From assembly GCA_937942965.1 (NCBI GenBank), contig CALDGN010000005.1:1-23323 (forward strand): DNA of 23,323 nucleotides, read 5' to 3'. Positions 1 through 7,468 of this stretch are shown here, one piece after another (the first letter of the stretch is position 1; every line of letters starts with the position of its first letter). Made by a program: the position numbers and the translations under genes. A model generated the notes under the pieces. It saw only the letters and a program-made list of their open reading frames with translations, was not told the origin of the DNA and made no database searches. This stretch comes from an uncultured Acidimicrobiales bacterium (GTDB taxonomy: Bacteria > Actinomycetota > Acidimicrobiia > Acidimicrobiales > UBA10347).

Positions 1-182
1 CGATGGTCGAGTCGATGCCTGCCCTCGGCAGTGCACTCACGGCGCTCGGCTATGCCCCCGATGACTTGAGCGACGCAGCCCTGGTGGCGAGTGGCGTCGA
101 GTTCATCCTCGAAGGCCTGCACCTGTCCAAGCGCTTGAACAAGGAAGCCCTCGGCGCCAGCGCCGTCTATCGCTCGCGCTGA
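1..182 (+). CDS. C-terminal fragment of a probable magnesium-chelatase-like AAA ATPase (5' end outside window)
   Basis: An open frame runs in from the left edge and ends at TGA 180-182, giving the last 59 or so residues. The tail has an alpha-helical segment, VEFILEGLHLSKRLNKE, followed by a short arginine-rich end. This resembles the C-terminus of the actinobacterial Mg-chelatase subunit I-like ATPases (MoxR/ChlI type AAA proteins). The ATP-binding motifs would lie upstream and cannot be seen, so the assignment rests on the tail alone. The ATG at position 3 is probably internal, because the frame is open to the edge. The last codons and the stop are part of a 21-bp tandem duplication. Transcription is towards the methyltransferase gene at 280. 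Confidence 0.5.
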   Translation, partial: MVESMPALGSALTALGYAPDDLSDAALVASGVEFILEGLHLSKRLNKEALGASAVYRSR

Positions 183-221
183 CGCACTTGGCGCTCGCGC
201 TGACGCACTTGGCGCTCGCGT
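171..221. repeat. 21-bp tandem duplication across a stop codon (2.4 copies)
   Basis: Two identical 21-bp units (171-191 and 192-212) are followed by a partial third (213-221) that diverges at its last base. The unit begins CGCTCGCGCTGACGC and contains the TGA stop of the upstream reading frame. The stop therefore recurs in the same frame at 201-203. This looks like a recent slippage or unequal-crossover duplication. Confidence 0.9.
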
Positions 222-225
222 TAGG

Positions 226-262
226 CGCCGACCCAGCGACAATTCCACGAGGCGGGTCGGCG
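226..262. terminator. 9-bp perfect inverted repeat, terminator-like or operator
   Basis: CGCCGACCC (226-234) and GGGTCGGCG (254-262) are perfectly complementary around a 19-base loop. The element lies 44 bases after the upstream stop and 17 bases before the methyltransferase start. No U-tract follows. It could end transcription of the upstream gene or be a regulator site for the methyltransferase; the sequence does not decide. Confidence 0.4.
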
Positions 263-279
263 TGTGTTGAGCTGACTCC

Positions 280-1290
280 ATGGAAGCTCGCGTCGACACC
301 ACTCGCCTACAGCGGCTCGCCCGCTCCTATGCCGAGACCGCGGTGTTCTACGCCGCGATCGACCTTGAGCTGTTCACCCACGTCTCACGCGGCGCGGATT
401 CGATTGTCGCGCTCGCCCAGGCGATGGGTACGAGCGAGCTCAACGCCGAACGACTCGTCACGGTGACGCTCGCGCAGGGACTGCTGGAACGGGACGACGA
501 CGGCTCGCTGCGCAACGCTGCGGACTGCGAGAAGTTCATGGTGAAGGACTCGGATCGCTACGCCGGCGCGTGGATGACGTTCACCCGCCACGAGGTGCCG
601 GACTGGTTCGACCTGACCGCACGGTTACGCGACGCGACGCCCCCGACCGAGCTCGGCATGTACGCCGACCTCACCGTGGAGCGAGCCCGCAAGTACCACC
701 GGGCGACCTATTCGATCGGCATGGGCGCAGCGCGGCGTTTCTGCCGGCAGGTCGACCTGAGTGGGCGTCGGCGGATGCTGGATCTCGGTGGCGGATCGGG
801 TGCGTACTCGATCAACGCGGTCCAGGCCTTCGATGGGCTCGAGGCGGTGGTGCTCGACTTGCCACCCGTCGTTGTCGTGACGCAGGAGTACATCGACGAG
901 AACGACGTCGCCGATCGAGTGACCACCCATGGCGCCGACTTCGTGAACGATCCGCTGCCGACCGGATGTGACGTCGCGGTGATGGCCTCGAACTTGCCCA
1001 TCTACAGCGCGAAGAACATCGCCAAGGTGGTGCAGAAGACGTTCGATGTGTTGGAGCCCGGTGGCGAGATGCACCTTGTCGGCGAGACGTTGCACGCCGA
1101 CGGCATCGGCCCGCTCGACGCGGCGCTGTGGGGTATGGCCGAGGTCAACTACGGCGACCACGGCAGTGGTGGCCGCTCGCACTCGGTCACTGAGTGCATC
1201 GAGTATTTCGAAGCGGCGGGGTTCGTCGATGTCGAGAACACCGACTTCGTTGCCGGCACCCTCACCCGGACCTTCGGCCGTAAACCGTAA
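280..1290 (+). CDS. SAM-dependent methyltransferase of the O-methyltransferase (dimerisation plus Rossmann) type
   Basis: This 336-aa protein has the two-part architecture of small-molecule O-methyltransferases. An N-terminal helical, winged-helix-like dimerisation region covers about residues 5-90. A class I SAM-binding fold follows, with motif I LDLGGGSGAY at 167-176 and the acidic end of strand 2 in VVLDLPPV around 190-197. A PGG turn lies near 260-262. Length and layout fit the acetylserotonin/hydroxyneurosporene methyltransferase group. The segment where plant-type enzymes carry the catalytic His (the HxW region) reads NLPIYSAKN, with no histidine, so general-base O-methylation is uncertain. 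No Shine-Dalgarno sequence is seen before ATG 280. The gene is convergent with the amino-acid oxidase operon, and its substrate is unknown. Confidence 0.8.
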   Translation: MEARVDTTRLQRLARSYAETAVFYAAIDLELFTHVSRGADSIVALAQAMGTSELNAERLVTVTLAQGLLERDDDGSLRNAADCEKFMVKDSDRYAGAWMTFTRHEVPDWFDLTARLRDATPPTELGMYADLTVERARKYHRATYSIGMGAARRFCRQVDLSGRRRMLDLGGGSGAYSINAVQAFDGLEAVVLDLPPVVVVTQEYIDENDVADRVTTHGADFVNDPLPTGCDVAVMASNLPIYSAKNIAKVVQKTFDVLEPGGEMHLVGETLHADGIGPLDAALWGMAEVNYGDHGSGGRSHSVTECIEYFEAAGFVDVENTDFVAGTLTRTFGRKP

Positions 1291-1298
1291 GTACGGCC
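1276..1298. terminator. Hairpin at the end of the methyltransferase gene
   Basis: GGCCGTA (1276-1282) pairs perfectly with TACGGCC (1292-1298) around a 9-base loop that contains the TAA stop. It sits between convergent genes and could act as a terminator for the plus strand. There is no U-tract. Confidence 0.45.
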
Positions 1299-1336
1299 AG
1301 CCCCGATGCGGGTACACGCGACGAACCCCCGCTCCG

Positions 1337-1753
1337 CTAGGTGAGACCGCTTGCGCCCGCGAGCGCCGAGCACTCGATCTCAACGTGTGCGCCGAGGGCC
1401 AGTTCCTTGACGGCGACCGCGGACCGAGCGGGATAGGAAGACGCGTCGAAGAACGTTGCATACACCTCGTTCATCTCGTCGAAGTCCGCGATGTCGGTTA
1501 AGAAGACGGACACCTTGATGACGTGTTCCATCGAGGAACCGATCTGTTCCAAGACTGCGGCGATGTTCTCGAGCGCTTGGCGGGTTTCGGCACAGACGCC
1601 GCCGGGGACGACCGTCTTGGCACCTGCCGCAAGCCCGATCTGGCCCGAGAGCTCCCAGATGTCGCCGACACGGACAGCGGTCGAGAACGGGTAGCCGAGC
1701 GAACTCGGTACCCGTTCGATGGCCCCAGCGACCGTTTCAGTTGAAGCCGTCAT
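1337..1753 (-). CDS. RidA/YjgF-family enamine/imine deaminase
   Basis: This 138-aa protein has the usual RidA length and motifs. PARSAV at 108-113 supplies the arginine (R110) equivalent to the carboxylate-binding Arg105 of E. coli RidA. VEIECSALA at 124-132 carries the conserved glutamate (E127). RidA enzymes hydrolyse reactive 2-imino or enamino acids to 2-oxo acids and ammonia. The ATG at 1753 overlaps the TGA of the preceding gene in an ATGA overlap, which decides the start and suggests translational coupling. It is the last gene of the four-gene operon whose first gene encodes an amino-acid-oxidase-like flavoenzyme, a plausible source of imine substrate. Family assignment is firm; the role in the pathway is inferred. 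Confidence 0.9.
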   Translation of the reverse strand: MTASTETVAGAIERVPSSLGYPFSTAVRVGDIWELSGQIGLAAGAKTVVPGGVCAETRQALENIAAVLEQIGSSMEHVIKVSVFLTDIADFDEMNEVYATFFDASSYPARSAVAVKELALGAHVEIECSALAGASGLT

Positions 1754-2667
1754 TGCGCAGGAACCAAGGTGTTCGCGTCGATGTGTACGAATCGCTCGAA
1801 GCTGTCGCCGATGAGCAGGCTCAGCCAGATCGTCTGGCTGTACTGCAACTGACACGATCCGTCGCTCAGTTCTTCGATGAACCAGGTCGACGCGAATCGG
1901 GTGACGTTGGCATGTCGCTTTTCGAAGTCGATGTTGGTCATCGCTCCGCCCGGATTGTCGGTGTCGACATGAATCTCGGTTGTCTTGACCACCGTGACGC
2001 CACTGGCCTTGAGCGCGTCGAGTTGCTTCTGCAGCACCACGTTCGGATCGAGCACACCGAGTGACGGGTCCGAGAACGGCAACGCCGTCTTGTCTGCGGT
2101 CGGGAACGCCTTGGGCGCACCGTCATACGGGCCGACGCTCGTGCCCGTGGCGAGCACGTCGTTGCCGTGTGGGACCGACACCTGCTTCACGTAGGCGGTA
2201 GCTGGCGGTTGGGTCATCGTCGTCGGCGGCTCATCGGCCTGTTGGCCATACGTGAGGTGCAGCCAGCTTCCGTTCTCGGCGTGGACGACCGTGTTCTCGT
2301 TGGGGCCTGCGCCGAAGTACACGCGCTGCTCGTAGAACAGCGGCCACGCGACTTGTTGGAAGGTCCCGCCACGATTGGCAGCGTTGCCCGGCAGCGCTGA
2401 GATCGTCATCTGTTCGAAGTAGGGGCCGTCGATCAGCTGGAAGCCGCCGGGTGCCCCAGCAGCAGGCACCGGCATGACGTTGTAGCCGGTTGCCATTGCT
2501 CCGGGCGGGCTGTTCCAGTTACCGACGAGGCCCACGAGCTCGCCGAGCCCGGCGGCGATGTCGGCCATCTTCTGACCATTGCCAGGGCGAACCAATGGCG
2601 TGGTGATGTCGGGCAGCACGGCGATGCCGTCTTCGTTTGTTGCGTTGTTTGGGGTTGTCGCGGTCAT
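1750..2667 (-). CDS. Conserved protein of unknown function, possible lipocalin/heme-binding-like beta-barrel
   Basis: This 305-aa protein shows no transmembrane segment and no clear signal peptide. The sequence is rich in alternating beta-type segments and aromatic residues, with a GNWNSPPG stretch near residue 46, WLHLTYG in the middle and VSVPHGND after it. This pattern recalls fatty-acid-binding/nitrobindin-like beta-barrels annotated as heme-binding proteins, but I cannot confirm a ligand residue. The start is ATG 2667, backed by a GAGGAG ribosome site nine bases upstream. The open frame extends further upstream but lacks such support. It lies 76 bases after the decarboxylase gene and its TGA overlaps the ridA-like start. 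It could bind a substrate or product of the operon, or be a new enzyme. Confidence 0.7.
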   Translation of the reverse strand: MTATTPNNATNEDGIAVLPDITTPLVRPGNGQKMADIAAGLGELVGLVGNWNSPPGAMATGYNVMPVPAAGAPGGFQLIDGPYFEQMTISALPGNAANRGGTFQQVAWPLFYEQRVYFGAGPNENTVVHAENGSWLHLTYGQQADEPPTTMTQPPATAYVKQVSVPHGNDVLATGTSVGPYDGAPKAFPTADKTALPFSDPSLGVLDPNVVLQKQLDALKASGVTVVKTTEIHVDTDNPGGAMTNIDFEKRHANVTRFASTWFIEELSDGSCQLQYSQTIWLSLLIGDSFERFVHIDANTLVPAQ

Positions 2668-2743
2668 GGGGTTGAGCTCCTCGGTTCTGTGATCGGGTGG
2701 GTGTTCGGTTGCAGTGGTTGGGTGATGTGGACGGATGCGGGAG

Positions 2744-4684
2744 TCACGACTCGCAGTGCATCTTCCAGCGAGCGTTCGAAGGCAGTGACGTAGCCGGGAT
2801 CCGAACGGCGACGAGGGTGAAGGTCGGCGCCTGGGTCGTCGGGTTGGTCGGAACCGACGTGAGGTCGGCGAGTGCGGCTGCGAGTTCGGCGTTCGTTTCG
2901 ACACGCACGCCCTTGCCGCCGAATCCTTCGGCCAACTTGACGTAGTCCCAGATCGCACCCTGGGGGACTTGGGTGAGGGCCTCGAACGGCGGGGCGTCGG
3001 TTGGGCAAAAGGCGTCTGCGTTCACGAGCCATTGCTCGACGGCGAACACTCGGTTGTCCATCACGAAGATGACGGCGTCCTGGCCGAGCTGAGCGACGGT
3101 GCCGATGGCTTGTACGGCTTCGGCGAAAGCGCCATCACCGGTGATCGTGATCGTGCGTCGGTGCCGGCCGACAACTTCGTTCGCGAGCGTGACGCCCGAC
3201 GTGGCACCAACGCCGTAGCCGATCGCCGCCCAGGCGAGCTGCGAGATGAACCCGCCCTCTGCGCTCGGCAGGTCGATGTTGGACAAGAACGAAAAGCCTG
3301 CGTCGGCGATGATCTGCGGATAGGTCGCCTCGTCGTGGCGAGCGAGGAAGTCGTGATAGAGCAGCGACTTGAAGCTGTCGTAGCCGATCTCGCCGTCGGC
3401 GTCGTAGCAGCTCGGCTCGGGGATCGGCTCTGCGTCGACCGCAGGAAAGGGCGCCCCAGGTGGTGGGCCTGCGGACGCGACGGCGGTGTCCAGTGCGTCG
3501 AGGAAGTCCCCCAACCCGACATCGCCCCAGTAGGCGAGCTTGCGGCCGACGAGTACGGCGCCGTCGCGCACTTGAATGTGGGTCGGACCCGGCAGGTCTG
3601 TGGCGGCGGACGGGTCGTAGTCGGGCGTCACGACACCGAGGTAGTTGAAGTCCGTGTCCTGCACGCCCAACGTGACGACGCAATCAGCGTCGGACATGAG
3701 CTCTTGCATCGAGGCGGGGGAGCTCCGACCGAAGTACACGCCTTGGTAGCGGAGATCGTCTCGGAGTTCCGACAGCACGCTCTTGCCGAGAGGGCTGGTC
3801 GCATACGGCGCGTCGAGCGTGCCCAATAAGGACGCAAGGCGGTCTTGTTTCCCGACCCGGGCGACCTCGGAGCCGGCCACAACGACGAGCCGCTTCGCCG
3901 TCTGGATGTGCGTGTGCACGGCCTGCACCGCCTCGTCGAGCGACTTCTGTGTCGTCGGAATCGGCTGACGCGTGAGCGCCGCTTCGGGGACCGACCGGCA
4001 CGGCATGCCGGACACCGTGTTCGCGATCTCAACGTAGACAGGACGGCTCGACGCCAAACAGGTCGAGAGCGCAGCATCGATCAGGTCAGGTGCCGTCGCG
4101 GGATTGTCGATGTGGACCGCCATCGCCGTGATCTCGTTGAAGATGCGCATGTCGGTGTGTGAGCCATCGATCATGTGGTGATACGTGACGCCTTGGTCCC
4201 GGTCAGAGTTGAACTGGGCGGTCGAGGGGCTGCCTCCGATAACGACCATGGGCACCCGTTCGACATAGGCGCCAGCGACGGCTTGGGCTGCGTTGATGAC
4301 GCCGACGCCATAGGTGAAGGCCACGCAGCCAACCGGGGCCGGACCACCGTCGGCGGCGGGTCGCCCGATTCGCCCGTAGCCATCGGCGGCGTAGGTGGCG
4401 AGCATCTCGTTGTTCGGGTGCACCCGAACGAGGCCTTCGTTCTGGTCGGGTTCGTCGAGTGTTGCCACCCACTCGGCGATGTAGTCGCCGGGGATCGCGA
4501 ACACGTGCTTGACGCCGATCTCACGAAGGCGCTTGTTCAGGTACGTGGCGACGGTGTCCGTCTTGGTCGCAGGTGTCGCTGCCGAACCAGGTGTGGCGTC
4601 AGCGCCGTCACGAAGGTCGTGGACGACGATGGGCTGGGAACGGAACTCGCGAGTCAGGTCTTCGACGGTGTGTTGGCTGCGCAT
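2744..4684 (-). CDS. ThDP-dependent 2-oxo acid decarboxylase (pyruvate/indolepyruvate decarboxylase family)
   Basis: At 646 aa this is longer than the usual 540-600 aa because of an N-terminal extension of about 40 residues and a proline-rich linker near 407-424. The residues that define decarboxylases in this superfamily are present: Asp67 in IPGDY, cofactor-activating Glu93 in NNEMLATYAADGYGR, the His169-His170 pair, and Glu550 in FAVE. The ThDP/Mg motif starts with GDG at 516-518 and ends in DN at 543-544, where NN is usual; the metal-binding Asn544 is kept. The family converts 2-oxo acids such as indolepyruvate, phenylpyruvate or pyruvate to aldehydes. ATG 4684 follows the oxidase stop by two bases and has GGAG six bases upstream; GTG 4696 in frame is less likely. 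Substrate is not readable. Confidence 0.85.
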   Translation of the reverse strand: MRSQHTVEDLTREFRSQPIVVHDLRDGADATPGSAATPATKTDTVATYLNKRLREIGVKHVFAIPGDYIAEWVATLDEPDQNEGLVRVHPNNEMLATYAADGYGRIGRPAADGGPAPVGCVAFTYGVGVINAAQAVAGAYVERVPMVVIGGSPSTAQFNSDRDQGVTYHHMIDGSHTDMRIFNEITAMAVHIDNPATAPDLIDAALSTCLASSRPVYVEIANTVSGMPCRSVPEAALTRQPIPTTQKSLDEAVQAVHTHIQTAKRLVVVAGSEVARVGKQDRLASLLGTLDAPYATSPLGKSVLSELRDDLRYQGVYFGRSSPASMQELMSDADCVVTLGVQDTDFNYLGVVTPDYDPSAATDLPGPTHIQVRDGAVLVGRKLAYWGDVGLGDFLDALDTAVASAGPPPGAPFPAVDAEPIPEPSCYDADGEIGYDSFKSLLYHDFLARHDEATYPQIIADAGFSFLSNIDLPSAEGGFISQLAWAAIGYGVGATSGVTLANEVVGRHRRTITITGDGAFAEAVQAIGTVAQLGQDAVIFVMDNRVFAVEQWLVNADAFCPTDAPPFEALTQVPQGAIWDYVKLAEGFGGKGVRVETNAELAAALADLTSVPTNPTTQAPTFTLVAVRIPATSLPSNARWKMHCES

Positions 4685-4686
4685 GA

Positions 4687-6435
4687 TCAGCTCCACAACC
4701 CTGGAATGGCGGCGGGTGCGACCGCAGCCGGGTCGGGTGCGGGTGGCTCACAACGGCACGTCTTGTCGTCGCTCAGCGGGTCGATGCCGAACGTCTTGAG
4801 CACCCGGTCCGCCGACCGCAACGAGCCATTGACCCATCCCTGCATGTCCGAGATCGCCTCGTTGCAGAAGTAGATGTTGTCGAGCGGGTTGACCAGGTAG
4901 GAACGGACGTCGGAGTCGACGACCCCGAGCCGCCACTGGTGGTACGCGTGCTCGAAGTCATCTTCGCCGTTCCAGAGCCGGTAGCTGGACAGGATCGGGT
5001 CGGGAATGGTCGGTACCCGGAACAGCAGTTGGAGCTGTCGGATGATCTCGTCGACGACTGCTTGCGATGCGGCGAACATCGTCTGGGGTCGCTTGTCGGT
5101 CTCGCGTTTCTGGAGGGGCGAGGTGAACAGGTCGCCGACGTTCTGCAGGCCGGACCAGAAGTTCGTGTTGTTGAAGTCGCAGTAGATCGTGAGCGCGGCG
5201 GCCGTGTCGGGGATCGAGCCGTCGTCGGAGATCGAATAGAACGGGTACACCGAGTTGATCGGGAGCGACGTGAAGTTCGGGCCGTATTGGATCGGCGGCG
5301 AGATGATTGCGTCGGCGTCTTGCCACCAGGGGTGCTCGAAGTACAGGTTGATCTTCATCAGCGCCATGCCGCGCGATGCGTGGATGTTCTCCCAGAGCCG
5401 GTGCGCGTTGCCGCTGGCATTCAGCGCTGGCGACGTGTTGAACAGCCGCTCCATGCCGGTCGTTGCGACGGCGATGATCAGCTGATTGGCGTCGAGTGTT
5501 TTGACGGCGCCGGCCGGGATGAACGGGTTCGAGTTCTGCTGGTCAGGAGCTTCGGTCAGGGTGAGCTGGAAGCCGCCGTTGTGATTGTCGATGCGGTCGA
5601 CGTTGGCGCTGAGCACGATCTCGACCTGACCTGCGTGTTCGGTCGTGAGTTCCTTGACGATGGCGTCGGGAAGCGTGCTGAAGCCGTCGCGGAAGGTGTA
5701 GAGCTGGGGGTCCTTGGGGAAGTCCCCGAGCACCTGGAACGCGTCGCCTGCATTGATCGGGGCTTTGAACAATCCGACGAAGCCGTTCATCGACGACATC
5801 AGCTCAATCGCGGGTTCTGAGTAACCCATGGAACGAAGCAGGCCCCACATCTGCCAGTTGTTGAGCGTCTCGCCGGCCCAGGTCCACTTCTCGCGAACGT
5901 CGCACCAGCCGTCTGGCCCCTCAGGTGCACGGTTACCGGTGACCGAGTCGTTGTTGGCGCGTCGGATGCGTGCGAAGGCGTCTTGGATCAGTTCCGACGG
6001 GCTGTAGCCGCGTTCGTTCTCGTTGAGGTCGAACAGCTCACCCCAGATGCGGTTCGAGCCAGCTGCGGCTTCGGCACCGGTGAAGCTCTGGCCTCGCACG
6101 TTCCATCGGTTCGTGTTCCCCTCGCTCGACATCGGGAACGGCTCGATCTGGTCGCACAAGCCCAGGTGCTTGTTGAGGCTCATCAACTCGTCCATCGAGT
6201 AGTTGAACCGCATGCCTCCTTCTTCTTCTTTGACGGTGCCGTCGCCGTCGACAGCCACGAGGTCCGTCTGCAAGCGCCCGCCGGTTCGGTTCAGGCGCTC
6301 GACGATGGTGATCTTGCGATCCGGATATTTCTGGGCCAGCCGAAGGGCCGAGTAGAGGCCCGCGACGCCAGCGCCAATAATGGCGATGTCGGTGGTTGCG
6401 GCCGCCTCCGCGTCCGCGAGGGTGTGAACGGTCAT
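4687..6435 (-). CDS. Flavin-dependent amino-acid oxidase-like protein (amine oxidase superfamily)
   Basis: This 582-aa protein begins its FAD-binding domain with DIAIIGAGVAGLYSA (GxGxxG at 21-26). The ribose-binding Glu46 follows in TIVERLNRTGGR, which ends in the GGR motif (52-54). EEGGMRF at 71-77 matches the GxMR segment of L-amino-acid oxidases and tryptophan monooxygenases, where the arginine (R76 here) binds the substrate carboxylate; polyamine oxidases lack it. The C-terminal FAD segment YFCNEAISDMQGWVNGSL is present. A short Cys- and Pro/Ala-rich tail (TCRCEPPAPDPAA) follows. ATG 6435 has AAGGAG five bases upstream. It is the first gene of the minus-strand operon and is divergent from the DUF5995 gene. 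An oxidase giving an imino acid is most likely; a 2-monooxygenase is the alternative. Confidence 0.8.
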   Translation of the reverse strand: MTVHTLADAEAAATTDIAIIGAGVAGLYSALRLAQKYPDRKITIVERLNRTGGRLQTDLVAVDGDGTVKEEEGGMRFNYSMDELMSLNKHLGLCDQIEPFPMSSEGNTNRWNVRGQSFTGAEAAAGSNRIWGELFDLNENERGYSPSELIQDAFARIRRANNDSVTGNRAPEGPDGWCDVREKWTWAGETLNNWQMWGLLRSMGYSEPAIELMSSMNGFVGLFKAPINAGDAFQVLGDFPKDPQLYTFRDGFSTLPDAIVKELTTEHAGQVEIVLSANVDRIDNHNGGFQLTLTEAPDQQNSNPFIPAGAVKTLDANQLIIAVATTGMERLFNTSPALNASGNAHRLWENIHASRGMALMKINLYFEHPWWQDADAIISPPIQYGPNFTSLPINSVYPFYSISDDGSIPDTAAALTIYCDFNNTNFWSGLQNVGDLFTSPLQKRETDKRPQTMFAASQAVVDEIIRQLQLLFRVPTIPDPILSSYRLWNGEDDFEHAYHQWRLGVVDSDVRSYLVNPLDNIYFCNEAISDMQGWVNGSLRSADRVLKTFGIDPLSDDKTCRCEPPAPDPAAVAPAAIPGLWS

Positions 6436-6531
6436 GTGTGCTCCTTGGTGTTGCTCCGCAGAGTCGACTGGCCGGTCCCCGCTCCGTTCTGTCGCCCGCC
6501 TGCGCTGTTGAAGCAACCATGACGGCGTGCC

Positions 6532-6547
6532 GTTACGGATCTGTTAC
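6532..6547. promoter_or_regulatory. GTTAC direct repeats in the divergent intergenic region
   Basis: GTTAC occurs at 6532-6536 and 6543-6547, starts 11 bases apart, about one helical turn. The first copy overlaps the near-palindrome CCGTTACGG. The site lies about 100 bases upstream of both the oxidase operon and the DUF5995 gene. It is a possible regulator-binding site or promoter part; no clear -10/-35 pair was seen. Confidence 0.25.
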
Positions 6548-6621
6548 ACGCGTGATCGCCCGCGTTGCGGGGCGGTCTTCTCGGGTCGGTGTGTATTCGA
6601 GGCGACGCGAGTGGGTTGCGG

Positions 6622-6648
6622 GATCAGGCTGGTTCCGCGAGCCTGATC
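6622..6648. promoter_or_regulatory. Perfect 9-bp inverted repeat immediately before the DUF5995 gene
   Basis: GATCAGGCT (6622-6630) and AGCCTGATC (6640-6648) are perfect inverted copies with a 9-base spacer, ending three bases before ATG 6652. It may be an operator for a dimeric repressor over the transcription start, or an mRNA hairpin blocking the start codon. No ribosome-binding site is seen here. Confidence 0.5.
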
Positions 6649-6651
6649 GCT

Positions 6652-7443
6652 ATGGCGGAAGTAGACGTAGGCGACATCGACGCGGTGATCGAGCGCCTCG
6701 ACGAGATCATCGCAACGGCGTTGGAGACCAACGACCGGATGGGCTGGTTCGCCGCGATGTATCGCCGAGTGACGATCGCCGTTCGTGAGGGGATCCTCGC
6801 CGGCCGCTTCGAGAACGGCCCGCGTATGGTGCGCTTCGATGCGATCTTCGCTCACCGGTTCATCAACGCGTGGGACGACGTGCAGGCGGGCCGTCGTCCG
6901 ACCAAGGCCTGGCAGGTCGCGTTCGCCGGTGCCGGCAAGCGTCGGCTGATCATCGTGCAGCAGTTGCTGCTGGGCATGAACGCGCACATCAACCTGGATC
7001 TCGGCATCGCTGCCGCGGGAGTGGCCCGCGAGTTCGGCGAACCGATCGAGGATCTCAAAGGCGACTTCGACAAGATCAACGTCGTCTTATCCGAGCTGAC
7101 CAACGGGTTCGTCGACCAGGTCGACGACCTGTCGCCGTGGTTCGACCTGCTCGACAAGGTCGGCGGTCGAGCCGAGGACAAGATCATCAAGTGGAGCATC
7201 ACCGCGGCCCGAGACGCTGCGTGGCTACTGGCGAAGGAACTGTCGCCCGACCCGCCGGTCGATCAGGCGCGACCGATCGCGGTCCGTGACGAGATCACCG
7301 AGGGCCTGGGCAAGCTCATTACGCGACCGGGAATCCTGCTCCCACTGGCGCTGCTCGTCGTCCGCTCCCGTGAGCCGAACGACGTCAACGAGGTCACTCG
7401 GTTCTTGCTGAATCCGCCCGCGGTTGGCTCCCCGCTGGCTTGA
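6652..7443 (+). CDS. DUF5995 family protein
   Basis: This 263-aa, largely helical protein has the LLLGMNAHINLDLGIA segment (about residues 104-119), typical of DUF5995 proteins. Other family-like parts are the MYRRVTIAVREGI stretch and the DFDKIN segment. The function of this family is unknown to me. The invariant Asn-His-Asn-Asp pattern suggests a possible metal or catalytic site, but that is inference. The start is ATG 6652; an in-frame extension to 6565 is open but runs through the inverted repeat and lacks support. It ends 25 bases from the convergent SDR gene and is divergent from the oxidase operon. Confidence 0.75.
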   Translation: MAEVDVGDIDAVIERLDEIIATALETNDRMGWFAAMYRRVTIAVREGILAGRFENGPRMVRFDAIFAHRFINAWDDVQAGRRPTKAWQVAFAGAGKRRLIIVQQLLLGMNAHINLDLGIAAAGVAREFGEPIEDLKGDFDKINVVLSELTNGFVDQVDDLSPWFDLLDKVGGRAEDKIIKWSITAARDAAWLLAKELSPDPPVDQARPIAVRDEITEGLGKLITRPGILLPLALLVVRSREPNDVNEVTRFLLNPPAVGSPLA

Positions 7444-7468
7444 TCGGCGCTGGTTGACGGGTGGAGGG

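Noticed and set aside
625..1461. 278-aa open frame on the minus strand opposite the methyltransferase
   Set aside because: It is a shadow of the methyltransferase gene, with low-complexity Arg/His-rich sequence and no recognisable motif.
4939..5820. 293-aa plus-strand open frame opposite the amino-acid oxidase
   Set aside because: Antisense frame typical of GC-rich DNA; the opposite strand has clear FAD motifs and operon structure.
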